NCBI GenBank assembly: GCA_029239935.1
Contig: JARBTY010000014.1
Coordinates: 1 to 32,780, forward strand
From: Clostridia bacterium
Lineage (GTDB): Bacteria > Bacillota_A > Clostridia > Lachnospirales > Cellulosilyticaceae
Reading direction: 5' to 3'
Length of the DNA: 32,780 nt
Shown: piece after piece, positions 1 to 7,988 of the stretch
Layout of the letters: every line of letters begins with the position of its first letter
Position numbering within the stretch: the first letter of the stretch is position 1
Made by a program: the position numbers and the translations under genes
The notes under the pieces: generated by a model
Databases searched by the model: none
Seen by the model: the letters and a program-made list of their open reading frames with translations, nothing else
Told to the model about the DNA's origin: nothing

Positions 1-2
1 AA

Positions 3-284
3 ACAGAATCTGGACTAGAGATACTTATACATGTTGGAATGGATACAGTAGAGCTAAAAGGTGATGGTTTTAAAAGAATAGCTGAAGTCGATACTAAGGT
101 AAAAAAAGGGGATGTCTTACTGGAGGTAGACTTAGAGAGAATAAAAGTATTAGGAAAACCGACTATCACACCGTTTATTATTACCAATATGGAAGAAGCA
201 GATATAACTTATATGGCTGAAGGGAAAGCGGCGGCAGGGGAAACTGTCGTGATGAAAGTGAAGGTCAAAAAGGAGAAGAAGTAA
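3..284 (+). CDS. PTS glucose-type EIIA domain, 3' part
   Basis: This is the C-terminal part of a phosphotransferase-system EIIA(Glc)-type domain, which receives phosphate from HPr on a histidine and passes it to the EIIB domain of a sugar permease. The frame is open from base 3, so the gene starts outside the window. About 93 residues are visible. The segment ILIHVGMDTVELKGDGF contains the active-site histidine of the family (H in IHVG), and the later VDLERIK and TPFIITNM stretches fit the E. coli Crr pattern. It may be a free EIIA protein or the tail of a multidomain permease; the window cannot decide. Its stop codon overlaps the ATG of the next gene by one base, so the two are translationally coupled. 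Confidence 0.9.
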   Translation, partial: TESGLEILIHVGMDTVELKGDGFKRIAEVDTKVKKGDVLLEVDLERIKVLGKPTITPFIITNMEEADITYMAEGKAAAGETVVMKVKVKKEKK

Positions 285-1234
285 TGAAAAGAATATTTGA
301 TCTTACTCTGAAAGACATAACAAAGATGGATGCAATAGACCTAAAGGAAACAATAAAAGCTTCAGAAGGCAGAACTATTATGGCAGAAGTCATAGTTAGC
401 TATACCCCTTATATTAAGGGCGTTTCCAATATAGAAATGGCTGCTGGGTTTGGAGCTGATATGATCACTTTAAACGTCTTTGACTTTGAAAAGCCTTTTA
501 TATTTGGGATCGATGATGAACAGTTAGATCTCCTAGGAGGATTTGAAGACTATTTATCTAAAGTCCCTGATATCATCAAAAGCAATAGTCAAGATAAGGA
601 CTATATTGCACGTATCAAAAACTTAACAGGAAGATTTTTAGGTGTTAATTTAGAGCCAGTCCCAGAAGGGACACACTATAAAACAGGACTGCAGTTAAAT
701 AAAGCAAATCTGGAAGCTGTTAAGAGATATGGATTTGACTATATTATGATAACTGGAAACCCTAATACTGGTGTTAATCATGACACTATCAAAGAGGGGA
801 TTGCACTTGCTAAAAAGATCTTGGGGAATGAAGTGCTTATTATTGCAGGTAAAATGCATGGAGCAGGATCTGGTAATATAGAAAGTAAGGATACACTTAC
901 CCAGTTTGTTCAGGCAGGGGCTGATGTTATACTATTTCCAGCACCAGGAACAGTACCAGGATTTGATGTGAACAGGGTAAAGGAAATGACAGATGCAGTG
1001 CATGGGGCAGGGGCTCTCGCGATGTCTGCTATAGGAACATCGCAGGAGGGTGCGAGTCAGGCAGTTATTGAGAACTTCGGAATTATGTCAAAAATGGCTG
1101 GGGTAGATATTCAGCATATTGGAGACTGCGGATCATTTGGAATGGCGCTTCCGGAGAATATCATGGCTCTGTCGGTAGCTGTAAGGGGAATAAGGCATAC
1201 TTATAAAAGAATGGCATTATCTATTAATAGATAA
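284..1234 (+). CDS. TIM-barrel-like protein of unknown function next to PTS gene (DUF7916-like)
   Basis: A 316-residue soluble protein. It resembles a family, which I believe is catalogued as DUF7916, loosely related to phosphoenolpyruvate phosphonomutase-type TIM barrels and often found beside PTS genes; the family name is from memory. Visible barrel-like strands and loops include GADMITLNVF near residue 58, FLGVNLEPVPEG near 118, YIMITGNPNTG near 152, EVLIIAGKMHGAGSG near 185 and GADVILFPAPGTVPG near 213. The start overlaps the EIIA stop (TAATG), which argues for a role tied to the imported sugar or its phosphorylated product. The last eight codons lie inside the left arm of a perfect palindrome that also acts as terminator. 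The reaction is unknown. Confidence 0.75.
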   Translation: MKRIFDLTLKDITKMDAIDLKETIKASEGRTIMAEVIVSYTPYIKGVSNIEMAAGFGADMITLNVFDFEKPFIFGIDDEQLDLLGGFEDYLSKVPDIIKSNSQDKDYIARIKNLTGRFLGVNLEPVPEGTHYKTGLQLNKANLEAVKRYGFDYIMITGNPNTGVNHDTIKEGIALAKKILGNEVLIIAGKMHGAGSGNIESKDTLTQFVQAGADVILFPAPGTVPGFDVNRVKEMTDAVHGAGALAMSAIGTSQEGASQAVIENFGIMSKMAGVDIQHIGDCGSFGMALPENIMALSVAVRGIRHTYKRMALSINR

Positions 1235-1249
1235 TGCCATTCTTTTATA
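1202..1249. terminator. 48-bp perfect palindrome, bidirectional terminator
   Basis: Positions 1202-1225 are the exact reverse complement of 1226-1249, with A/T runs at both ends, so either strand can fold a hairpin followed by U residues. It overlaps the 3' coding ends of both convergent genes, whose stop codons are only 10 bases apart. Confidence 0.85.
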
Positions 1250-2237
1250 GTTTTGTATAGTCAGGACTTATATATTTCATGGGTCTTGTATCACTGGTTG
1301 GAAGTCCAGTCAAATAAGAAATATTAGGCAATAATTCCTTGAATTCACTTGAGGAGATTTTAGATGTACTAAAATCGAAAGCAGCTTGCAGCAAGAGTGA
1401 ACTTTTTTTAATAGCATTTCTCAAAATATCATTAAAGCTAAAGATATAAAGGTTACCAGTAACAGGATGCTGCCATACTTTTTTATTGTCATTCATGTAA
1501 TCAATACCAGGATTAACACAATTGTGATAAGAAAAGGATGACTTAAGAAGGCTTAATTGCTTAGGTAATAATGGGGCAGCAGCTCCGGCGAAGGCTTTTT
1601 TTGCACCGAGCATATCATAGGTAAGCATAAAGTAGCTTCTGGCATCTTTATAGGACTTTTTAAATATATTACCGCCGTTGTTAATGCCGTATATTAAAAA
1701 TAAGGCTTCATCATACATGCTTAGTATACTGTAAGGGAGAGATAGGTTTTTGAGTATATGATGATGGACTTTGAATTGATGTGCCTTTAATCCAAATTTT
1801 TGTTCTAAGAGAAGATAATCAATGGCAAGTTCTATCTTTTTGTGAAGTGTTTTATATTTTATTGTATCAGCAGTTTCGTCATATCTGCCTCCTAAATAGA
1901 ATATATAAGGATGAGCCATGGAATCTAAAATATAGTGGCATATAAAACCACTTAAATAACTAAGTGCTTCATTAAACTCAGCTGAGTTTGTGTCATAACG
2001 TTTGAGATAAGACAAAGAAGACATTAAAAAATCACCTGTTTTATCTGTATGCATTTTAAAGCCGATATACGCTTTGGAGTCTTTTTTGGGCACTGTATTA
2101 TAATACATGAGATCAGGACCTTGAAGACCAATTAGAAACATATTTTTGTTTTCTTTTATAATTTTGTAGAGAGGGGATTGTTTTATACCCTGAGAGGCAT
2201 CAAGTCCAAATAGATAGTGGGTAATAATATCAGGCAT
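1245..2237 (-). CDS. Zinc-dependent phospholipase C-like protein
   Basis: A 330-residue protein of the zinc-dependent phospholipase C/S1-P1 nuclease-like superfamily (Pfam Zn_dep_PLPC). Metal-ligand candidates are spread as in the family: H7 in the N-terminal MPDIITHYLFG, D61 in GLQGPDLMYY, H83 in KMHTDKTGDF, then HYILDSMAHPYIF near residues 101-113 and HKKIELAIDYLL near 132. There is no signal peptide, unlike secreted clostridial alpha-toxins, so this is probably a cytoplasmic hydrolase rather than a toxin. Many Clostridia carry such proteins with no known substrate. The start has a good GGAG ribosome site. A terminator at 2317-2342 separates it from tagO, so it should have its own promoter. 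Confidence 0.8.
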   Translation of the reverse strand: MPDIITHYLFGLDASQGIKQSPLYKIIKENKNMFLIGLQGPDLMYYNTVPKKDSKAYIGFKMHTDKTGDFLMSSLSYLKRYDTNSAEFNEALSYLSGFICHYILDSMAHPYIFYLGGRYDETADTIKYKTLHKKIELAIDYLLLEQKFGLKAHQFKVHHHILKNLSLPYSILSMYDEALFLIYGINNGGNIFKKSYKDARSYFMLTYDMLGAKKAFAGAAAPLLPKQLSLLKSSFSYHNCVNPGIDYMNDNKKVWQHPVTGNLYIFSFNDILRNAIKKSSLLLQAAFDFSTSKISSSEFKELLPNISYLTGLPTSDTRPMKYISPDYTKL

Positions 2238-2316
2238 TCTAAAAACTCCTTTATTTTACTAAGTATATTCAGTATAGCACCATATGATTTTAAGTGATAG
2301 AGGCGTTTTTAATAAA

Positions 2317-2342
2317 AAAAACTCCTTTACTAAGGAGTTTTT
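2317..2342. terminator. Rho-independent terminator after tagO
   Basis: An 11-bp stem (2317-2327 with 2332-2342) and a TACT loop, with A/T runs on both sides. On the minus strand it follows the tagO stop codon by about 25 bases and ends the tsaC-tagO cluster. Confidence 0.85.
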
Positions 2343-2367
2343 GGATATATTATTAATCTTATTCATG

Positions 2368-3441
2368 TTACTTATTTTCTTTGATTTCTTTAGCTTCTTT
2401 GTCACTTGCAGACATGGTTTTTACATTAAAGTATAAGAGTACAGCCATCATTAAGAATACTAAAAAACCAAATCGTATATCACGATTAAAAAAAGCTATA
2501 GCAGATACCCCTAAGATACCACTAATACCGTACAAAGTCACAACGGCTTGCTTTTGTGTATAACCTCTGTCGACTAATCTGTGGTGAAGATGCCCTCGGT
2601 CAGGAGACATAATAGGTTTTCCAGCTAAAAATCTTCTTATAATTGCGAAGGCTGTATCAAAAATAGGAAGTCCCAGCACTAAAACTGCAACGAAGATGGC
2701 TGCGATGGTATAACCTTTAAGAAGACCTAAAATAGACGTTATACCTAACGTGAAACCTAAAAACGTTGATCCTGTATCTCCCATAAAGATAGAAGCTGGA
2801 TTAAAGTTGTAAGGTAAGAAACCAATACATGCCCCAGCCAGTGTAGCTGTTAAAATAACTCCAGGAAGATAGCCCGTATAAATAGAGAGGACCATAAGTG
2901 ATAAAGAAGCAATCGAAGATACTCCGGCTGCTAGTCCATCGAGACCGTCAATAAGGTTTACAGCATTTGTTATCCCGACAATCCAAAGAATTGTAGCAGG
3001 GATAGAAAATATGTTTGTATAGACTGGATTACTACCTATAAAAGGAATAAAGAAAAAGTCAATTCTTATGCCGCAAAGGGCTACAACTGCAGCAGCTGCG
3101 ATTTGTACTAAAAATTTTAGTTTAGCATTTAGCTCATAAATATCATCAAAAAAACCTAATAAAAAGATTGTGCAGCAGCCTATAGTAATCCCGAAGATTT
3201 GCTTCCAGTTAATGATTGGCATCACAGGCAGAATAATAAAAATGATAAAAAAAGTTATCATAAAGCCTGCAAAAATGGCGATGCCTCCCATTCTGGGGAT
3301 AGGTTTCTTGTGCATATCACGTTTTCTAGGTTTAGCAATGGCCCCTACTTTAAATGCTACCTTCTTTGCTAAAGGGGTAGTAAAAAATGAGATCAAAAAT
3401 GCTAATACAAAAGCCATTATACAGAGAGCTACATAGCCCAT
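2368..3441 (-). CDS. tagO: Undecaprenyl-phosphate GlcNAc-1-phosphate transferase (TagO/WecA family)
   Basis: A polytopic membrane enzyme of glycosyltransferase family 4, which transfers GlcNAc-1-phosphate from UDP-GlcNAc to undecaprenyl phosphate and starts synthesis of teichoic acids or other wall glycans. It has 357 residues with about ten hydrophobic segments. Family motifs are present in order: DDIYE near 99-103, NLIDGLDG near 162-169, GDTGS near 221-225, and the HLHHR loop near 284-288 that marks WecA/TagO rather than MraY. I chose the second ATG (3441): the GGAG ribosome site directly abuts the upstream ATG at 3450 but sits about nine bases from this one. It is the last gene of the tsaC cluster; no other wall-polymer genes lie nearby. 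Confidence 0.93.
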   Translation of the reverse strand: MGYVALCIMAFVLAFLISFFTTPLAKKVAFKVGAIAKPRKRDMHKKPIPRMGGIAIFAGFMITFFIIFIILPVMPIINWKQIFGITIGCCTIFLLGFFDDIYELNAKLKFLVQIAAAAVVALCGIRIDFFFIPFIGSNPVYTNIFSIPATILWIVGITNAVNLIDGLDGLAAGVSSIASLSLMVLSIYTGYLPGVILTATLAGACIGFLPYNFNPASIFMGDTGSTFLGFTLGITSILGLLKGYTIAAIFVAVLVLGLPIFDTAFAIIRRFLAGKPIMSPDRGHLHHRLVDRGYTQKQAVVTLYGISGILGVSAIAFFNRDIRFGFLVFLMMAVLLYFNVKTMSASDKEAKEIKENK

Positions 3442-3557
3442 ATTGTTCATCTCCTTAAGTATGTAAACAGTACTTAATAATTATAGTGTATACGTATATA
3501 AGTTGTGATATTCTCGAATCTCTGAATAGAGTATGTCAAATATTTCATAAAGCATTA

Positions 3558-4007
3558 TTACAATTGTTCATTAAACTTTGTGAGCAGGATACCAGCTTCA
3601 GTGAGAAGCTCAGAAGCCAAGGTATCTGGATAATCTCCCTCATAAATAATATGCGACAGACCTGCATTAATGATAAGTTTTGCGCATAGGCTGCAAGGCT
3701 GATTCGTTACATAAATAGTAGCATCTTTCATAGATATACCATGTTGCGCTGCCTGAGCTATAGCATTTTGTTCTGCGTGAAGAGCACGACAAAGTTCGTG
3801 CCTTTCACCAGAAGGAACCTTTAACTTTTCTCTTAAACAGCCAATCTCGCTGCAATGCTTGCAATTCGTAGGAGCGCCGTTATATCCAGTTGATAAAATT
3901 CTTTTATCTTTTACGACAACTGCGCCTACTTGTCTTCGCATACAAGTGGAACGAGTCTTAACTAAATGAGCGATTTCCATAAAATATTTATCCCAAGATG
4001 GACGCAC
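3558..4007 (-). CDS. dCMP deaminase (ComEB family)
   Basis: A 149-residue zinc deaminase that converts dCMP to dUMP and feeds dTMP synthesis; the Bacillus homologue is called ComEB. The catalytic signature is complete: HAEQNAI with zinc ligand H77 and proton shuttle E79, then PCSLC with C105 and C108. An additional Cys/His set around residues 49-57 (CKHCSEIGC) matches the second zinc site seen in many dCMP deaminases. The start is GTG, supported by AAGGAGG seven bases upstream. It sits 21 bases after upp, so pyrimidine salvage genes are grouped. Confidence 0.93.
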   Translation of the reverse strand: MRPSWDKYFMEIAHLVKTRSTCMRRQVGAVVVKDKRILSTGYNGAPTNCKHCSEIGCLREKLKVPSGERHELCRALHAEQNAIAQAAQHGISMKDATIYVTNQPCSLCAKLIINAGLSHIIYEGDYPDTLASELLTEAGILLTKFNEQL

Positions 4008-4028
4008 AGCTAATCCTCCTTAAAAATA

Positions 4029-4658
4029 TTATTTTGTTCCAAATAATCTGTCACCGGCATCACCAAGACCTGGCACAATATAGGCATGGTCATTTAATTT
4101 TTCATCAAGAGAAGCTACATAAATGTTAACATCTGGATGTGCTTTTTGAAGTGTATTTAAGCCTTCAGGAGCAGCGATTAGACATAAGAAACTAACATTT
4201 TTAGCACCACGGTCTTTAATAAACTGAATAGCAGCTACAGCTGAACCACCTGTAGCAAGCATAGGATCAAGAACGAAGAAATCTCTTTCTTCAACGTCTT
4301 GAGGTAACTTGCAGTAGTATTCAACTGGATTTAATGTTTCAGGATCTCTGTATAAACCAATGTGACCTACTTTAGCTGTTGGTACAAGGTCAAGCATACC
4401 ATCAACCATGCCAAGTCCAGCGCGTAAAATAGGAACGATACTAAGATTTTTACCTGCAATACGTTTGCCCACAGCATGTCCAACAGGAGTTTCTACTTCA
4501 TAATCTTCAAGCGGAAGATCTCTTGTTGCTTCGTAGCACATAAGCTGCGCAATTTCTCTTACCAGCTCGCGAAATTCTTTTGATCCAGTCTCTTTGTTTC
4601 TTAAACGTGAAACCTTGTGTTGAATAAGTGGATGATCCATGATAAATACTTTGCTCAT
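4029..4658 (-). CDS. upp: Uracil phosphoribosyltransferase
   Basis: A cytoplasmic salvage enzyme that makes UMP and pyrophosphate from uracil and PRPP. The 209-residue length is standard. The PRPP-binding loop is seen as [14 protein letters not shown], and the uracil-binding C-terminus as [17 protein letters not shown]. The N-terminal [13 protein letters not shown] is typical of the family. The ATG has an AGGAG site. In many Firmicutes upp follows rpiB or glyA as it does here; no glyA is present in this window. Confidence 0.97.
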   Translation of the reverse strand: MSKVFIMDHPLIQHKVSRLRNKETGSKEFRELVREIAQLMCYEATRDLPLEDYEVETPVGHAVGKRIAGKNLSIVPILRAGLGMVDGMLDLVPTAKVGHIGLYRDPETLNPVEYYCKLPQDVEERDFFVLDPMLATGGSAVAAIQFIKDRGAKNVSFLCLIAAPEGLNTLQKAHPDVNIYVASLDEKLNDHAYIVPGLGDAGDRLFGTK

Positions 4659-4680
4659 TTTTAATATTCCTCCTAATAAA

Positions 4681-4745
4681 TGATAATTTTTTTATACGAT
4701 AATTTTTGATATATGATAATTTAATGGACAATTGTCAATTAACAA
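4681..4745. repeat. Degenerate GATAATTT tandem repeat between rpiB and upp
   Basis: GATAAT followed by a T run recurs at 4682, 4698 and 4715, a period of 16-17 bases. It is followed by a GACAATTGTC palindrome and more AATT-rich sequence. It is short, AT-rich and may have no function. Confidence 0.4.
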
Positions 4746-5170
4746 TTTTCAATTTTATTTATTCTGTTTACATGACGCTCATCGTTCGAAAATGGTGTTG
4801 ATAAAAAGGTATCTACTACTTTTAAGGCATGTGAAGGACCAATAACGCGCCCGCCTAAAGCAAGCACATTAGCATTGTTATGAAGACGCGTTGCTTCAGC
4901 TGAAAAGACATCATGGCAAAGAGCACATCTAATACCAGAAACTTTATTTGCAGCAATCGAGATACCAATTCCTGTTCCGCATATAAGAATACCTTGTGTA
5001 CATTCTCCATTTAGGATGGCAGCTGTAACTGCCTTAGCATAGTCTGGGTAATCAACAGCCTCGTCACTAAAACACCCAAAATCCTTAAATGAGACGCCTT
5101 TCGATGTAAGATGCAGGATAATTTCCTGTTTAAGTGCAAAACCGCCATGGTCACTTCCAATTGCTATCAT
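4739..5170 (-). CDS. rpiB: Ribose-5-phosphate isomerase B
   Basis: It interconverts ribose 5-phosphate and ribulose 5-phosphate in the pentose phosphate pathway, the source of PRPP used by upp next door. The 143-residue length and N-terminal MIAIGSDHGGFALKQ (D8, H9) are typical of RpiB/LacAB proteins. The catalytic cysteine is C64 in ILICGTGIGIS, and the HNNANVLALGGR stretch (97-108) completes the phosphate site. LacA/LacB galactose-6-phosphate isomerases are related, but there is a single subunit here and the gene neighbourhood is the usual rpiB one. Confidence 0.94.
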   Translation of the reverse strand: MIAIGSDHGGFALKQEIILHLTSKGVSFKDFGCFSDEAVDYPDYAKAVTAAILNGECTQGILICGTGIGISIAANKVSGIRCALCHDVFSAEATRLHNNANVLALGGRVIGPSHALKVVDTFLSTPFSNDERHVNRINKIENC

Positions 5171-5256
5171 AGTTTTTCCTCCAATTTCATTATATTATAC
5201 TTTAACTTCGTTGTAACTATATATTATTTTAATCCATTATTACTATAATACATTTT

Positions 5257-5697
5257 TCAAATTTGTAAATAGAGTTTGCTGATAAGCAGCTCAATCTCAG
5301 ACAAAGTTTGTCTGTAGGTTTCTAAGGAACCGCCAAATGGATCAGAGATGTTTCTGCCTGCATTCACATATTCAAATAATGCATAAGTTTGTTTTGACAA
5401 AAAAGGATATCTAGCTAAAATGGCTTCTTTATGTGACAAACTCATGGTAAGAATAAGAGAGTCTTCCTCTACAAGATCAGGTGTAAATGCCATGGAATAA
5501 TGAGAAGAGGGATCTATACTCTTTTCACTAAGGAGCGTATAAGCATGATGCGAAATAGGCATTGGTGCATATACGCCAAGACCGGCAGATAACACTTCAA
5601 CATCTGATTTTTTGTCTTTTTGAATCATATCCTGCAGCAAAAATTTTGCCATTGGACTGCGGCAAGTATTACCCGTACATACAAATATAATTTTCAT
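5257..5697 (-). CDS. ywlE: Low-molecular-weight phosphatase, probable protein arginine phosphatase YwlE
   Basis: A 146-residue LMW-PTP fold enzyme. The P-loop VCTGNTCRS has nucleophile C7 and R13 of the CX5R motif, and D119 in SDPFGG is the general acid. Residue 11 is threonine, the residue reported to favour phosphoarginine over phosphotyrosine in Bacillus YwlE, so the likely substrates are proteins phosphorylated on arginine by McsB; no mcsB is in the window. The ATG at 5697 is eight bases from GGAG; a GTG directly before it (5700) is the alternative start. The position between tsaC and rpiB matches the B. subtilis ywlC-ywlE-ywlF region. Confidence 0.9.
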   Translation of the reverse strand: MKIIFVCTGNTCRSPMAKFLLQDMIQKDKKSDVEVLSAGLGVYAPMPISHHAYTLLSEKSIDPSSHYSMAFTPDLVEEDSLILTMSLSHKEAILARYPFLSKQTYALFEYVNAGRNISDPFGGSLETYRQTLSEIELLISKLYLQI

Positions 5698-5718
5698 CAC
5701 AATGTCTCCTTTTTGCCT

Positions 5719-6753
5719 TTATACAGTGATAATATGATGCGCCGCTGATTTTTCAAGCCGATTCATAATGGCATCCCCTATGCCTGTTTTGGGGAAGGCG
5801 AGAGAATAAACTGTATCTATATGGGAATCATCGAAGGCTCTAAGCTGTTCAAATAAGTTTGCTGCTATGGTACTTAGATCATCTAACGTTCCAGCACTTA
5901 GGACAAGATCAGCATGGAATAAGTGCTTTGTTTCATCAGTAGCTAATACACCCACAGTCTTACCTTGCTTTTTATCATTTTGTACCAGAGAATGAATTTT
6001 ACAGGCTACATCACCCAGGGTTCCTTTGACAATAAAGACTTCAGCATTTGGAGAGTAGTGAGTATATTTCATACCTGGAGCTTTGGGAAGTAAGTCCTGT
6101 GATAAGGAGTGACTAATTGCAGGATCTACATGTACAGTTCCCAAAACTTTTTCTAACATTTCATAAGTAACGCCCCCGGGTCTAAGAATAGTAGGAACCT
6201 CTGAGGTAGTATCTAAGACAGTAGACTCAACGCCGAATTCTGAGTTTCCACCATCAATGATAGCCTCTATTTTGCCGTTTAAGTCTTCAATAACTCTTGA
6301 TGCATTGGTCGGACTAGGTTTTCCAGAGGTATTAGCGCTAGGAGCAGCTAGCGGCGTGTTTGATAAACTGATAAGACGCTGCATAATTGGATGGGAGGGT
6401 AGCCTGATGGCAACTGTTTCAAGACCTCCTGTTACTATTTTAGGCACAATGCTGCTCGCTTTAAAAATAAGCGTAAGCGGGCCTGGCCAAAAGGCATTTA
6501 TGAGTAACTGAGCCTTTGGAGAGACCTCTTTGACTAAAGGGTCAAGCATAGCTCTATTTGCAATATGTACAATAAGGGGATTGTCATTAGGTCTGCCTTT
6601 GGCCCTAAAAATATTGGATACAGCTACTTCATTTAGTGCATCAGCACAAAGGCCATAAACGGTCTCGGTTGGGGATGCCACTAAACCACCGTTCTTAATC
6701 ATATCAGATGCTATATTTAAATCATTTAAGTTAGAAATAATGACTGTTTTCAT
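5719..6753 (-). CDS. tsaC: L-threonylcarbamoyladenylate synthase (Sua5/YwlC type)
   Basis: It uses threonine, bicarbonate and ATP to form threonylcarbamoyl-AMP for the t6A modification at position 37 of ANN-decoding tRNAs. At 344 residues it is the long Sua5 form. The N-terminal YrdC domain (about 1-205) shows SPTETVYGLCADA, KGRPNDNPLIVHI, APSANTSGKPSPT and ILRPGGVT. The linker PGMKYTHYSP near 230 leads into the C-terminal Sua5 domain. The gene is the first of six same-strand genes with short gaps and has a GGAG ribosome site. A weak promoter-like pair lies in the 134-base gap upstream. Confidence 0.95.
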   Translation of the reverse strand: MKTVIISNLNDLNIASDMIKNGGLVASPTETVYGLCADALNEVAVSNIFRAKGRPNDNPLIVHIANRAMLDPLVKEVSPKAQLLINAFWPGPLTLIFKASSIVPKIVTGGLETVAIRLPSHPIMQRLISLSNTPLAAPSANTSGKPSPTNASRVIEDLNGKIEAIIDGGNSEFGVESTVLDTTSEVPTILRPGGVTYEMLEKVLGTVHVDPAISHSLSQDLLPKAPGMKYTHYSPNAEVFIVKGTLGDVACKIHSLVQNDKKQGKTVGVLATDETKHLFHADLVLSAGTLDDLSTIAANLFEQLRAFDDSHIDTVYSLAFPKTGIGDAIMNRLEKSAAHHIITV

Positions 6754-6850
6754 TAAAAAACTCCTATTTTTCTAAAAGGTATTAATCTGCCATATAGTAT
6801 AACACAAAAGACAAGCAAAAATAACATAAACAGCTAAATTTTGTTTATAT

Positions 6851-6880
6851 AAAAAGAGTGTAGCATAAAACACTACACCC
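6851..6880 (-). terminator. Probable terminator after the Usp-like gene
   Basis: GTGTAG (6858-6863) pairs with CTACAC (6873-6878). On the minus strand the stem is followed by a T run, eight bases after the stop codon of the Usp-like gene. Confidence 0.6.
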
Positions 6881-6887
6881 TATGTAT

Positions 6888-7310
6888 TTAAGCCTCTTGA
6901 AATTTAGAATCTTCTCTTGACAAGACAGAAATAGTAACATGAGAAAGATTTACGAGAAGTTCCTCATATACGCCCTCGTTACAGGCAAAGCCATTGCCTG
7001 CAAATCCATTGCTTATAGGAGCTTCACCTATTATTAAATGTGTTATATGATTATCTTTAATAAAATCTATGATAGTTTGAGTAATATTGTTGCTGCATAA
7101 AAAATGAACTTCTCCTCCTAATTCGCAGCCATAATCAAATAAGTTTTCAAGTAAGCTGCTGCTCTCAGGATTATCAAAGATAGTTTCTCCCTTCCTAATA
7201 TGTAAAATATGGAGAGGAGCCTCTATACCGTTTGCTAAGGCAGATCCCTCAGAAATGAGACGACGACTATTTTCTTGAATAGTAATACATACGAGCACCT
7301 TTTCTTCCAT
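6888..7310 (-). CDS. Universal stress protein-like domain protein
   Basis: A 140-residue single-domain protein that fits the UspA-type alpha/beta fold: an initial strand KVLVCITIQ, a helix with SALANGIEAPLHILHIRKGE, and a later strand and loop ITHLIIGEAP. It also resembles the Usp-like domain of KdpD sensor kinases. The clear GX2GX9GS ATP motif is not visible, so nucleotide binding is doubtful. The ATG has a GGAGG site. It stands between tsaC and an unrecognised gene and ends at its own terminator, so it is probably monocistronic. The family assignment is moderately sure and its role is unknown. Confidence 0.6.
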   Translation of the reverse strand: MEEKVLVCITIQENSRRLISEGSALANGIEAPLHILHIRKGETIFDNPESSSLLENLFDYGCELGGEVHFLCSNNITQTIIDFIKDNHITHLIIGEAPISNGFAGNGFACNEGVYEELLVNLSHVTISVLSREDSKFQEA

Positions 7311-7431
7311 TACAGTCCCTCCTTGATATAGGGTATAACTACATTACTTATTATACCATAAACTATCCTTATAAATATGAATAAAAAGTAAACAAATTAT
7401 TTGGGATTAAACTCATAAGGATTTTAGAATA

Positions 7432-7459
7432 AAAAAGCAGGGATGGAAGCTTCCATCCC
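7432..7459 (-). terminator. Terminator with a 20-base perfect palindrome
   Basis: GGGATGGAAG at 7440-7449 is followed directly by its reverse complement (7450-7459). Reading on the minus strand, the hairpin is followed by TGCTTTTTTATT. It ends the glgP plus 148-aa gene transcript. Confidence 0.88.
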
Positions 7460-7477
7460 AGTCATTCATTTATTTAA

Positions 7478-7924
7478 TTAAAACAATGTATTTCCGGACA
7501 TAGGAGGGTAGTGACATAAGGTGTAAACATATTTTCGCATACGCCTTTTATATAACTCATTGAGAAGGAGAGGATAAATTAGCATATATAGGTTACTGCG
7601 ATTCGTATATCTATGATTGCCGTTCGTTTCGAATTCCTTTAGGGTGTCTGGGGAGTCGTCGTTAATTTCCATATAAATGATATCTGCCATGCTGTCTATG
7701 GTCGCACTAGATGGATAGACATCATAAATTGGACTTGTAGTATAATCTTGTGAATCCAGGTACTTCTGAACGTAGTAGTGAATCTTTTGACAAAAAGGGG
7801 GATAGTTTTTCATTAGGAAACTACTTTCTAATTCGTCATATTGTGCTTGTAATGTGAGCTCAGAAGTCAATATATCCACTGGGTTATATAATGTAGCAAC
7901 GCTGTCTGTAGTATTATTCTCCAA
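7478..7924 (-). CDS. Hypothetical protein downstream of glycogen phosphorylase
   Basis: I do not recognise this 148-residue protein. It is acidic and rich in Tyr, Asn and Ser in its first two thirds, including SSATIDSMADIIYMEIND. A basic amphipathic segment LLLNELYKRRMRKYVY follows near residues 120-135, and the end is Pro/Cys-containing. No signal peptide or membrane span is convincing. The start I prefer is TTG at 7924, eight bases after AAGGAGG; the in-frame GTG at 7933 overlaps that ribosome site. It follows glgP by 64 bases on the same strand and shares its terminator, so it may be co-expressed with glycogen breakdown. Confidence 0.6.
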   Translation of the reverse strand: MENNTTDSVATLYNPVDILTSELTLQAQYDELESSFLMKNYPPFCQKIHYYVQKYLDSQDYTTSPIYDVYPSSATIDSMADIIYMEINDDSPDTLKEFETNGNHRYTNRSNLYMLIYPLLLNELYKRRMRKYVYTLCHYPPMSGNTLF

Positions 7925-7988
7925 GGGCAGCACCTCCTTAAGATCGAATAATATACTACCATTATATTACAGTAATGTAAAAAGGTTA

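Noticed and set aside
1245..2237. Phospholipase C toxin
   Set aside because: There is no signal peptide and no C-terminal membrane-binding domain, so a secreted alpha-toxin role is not supported.
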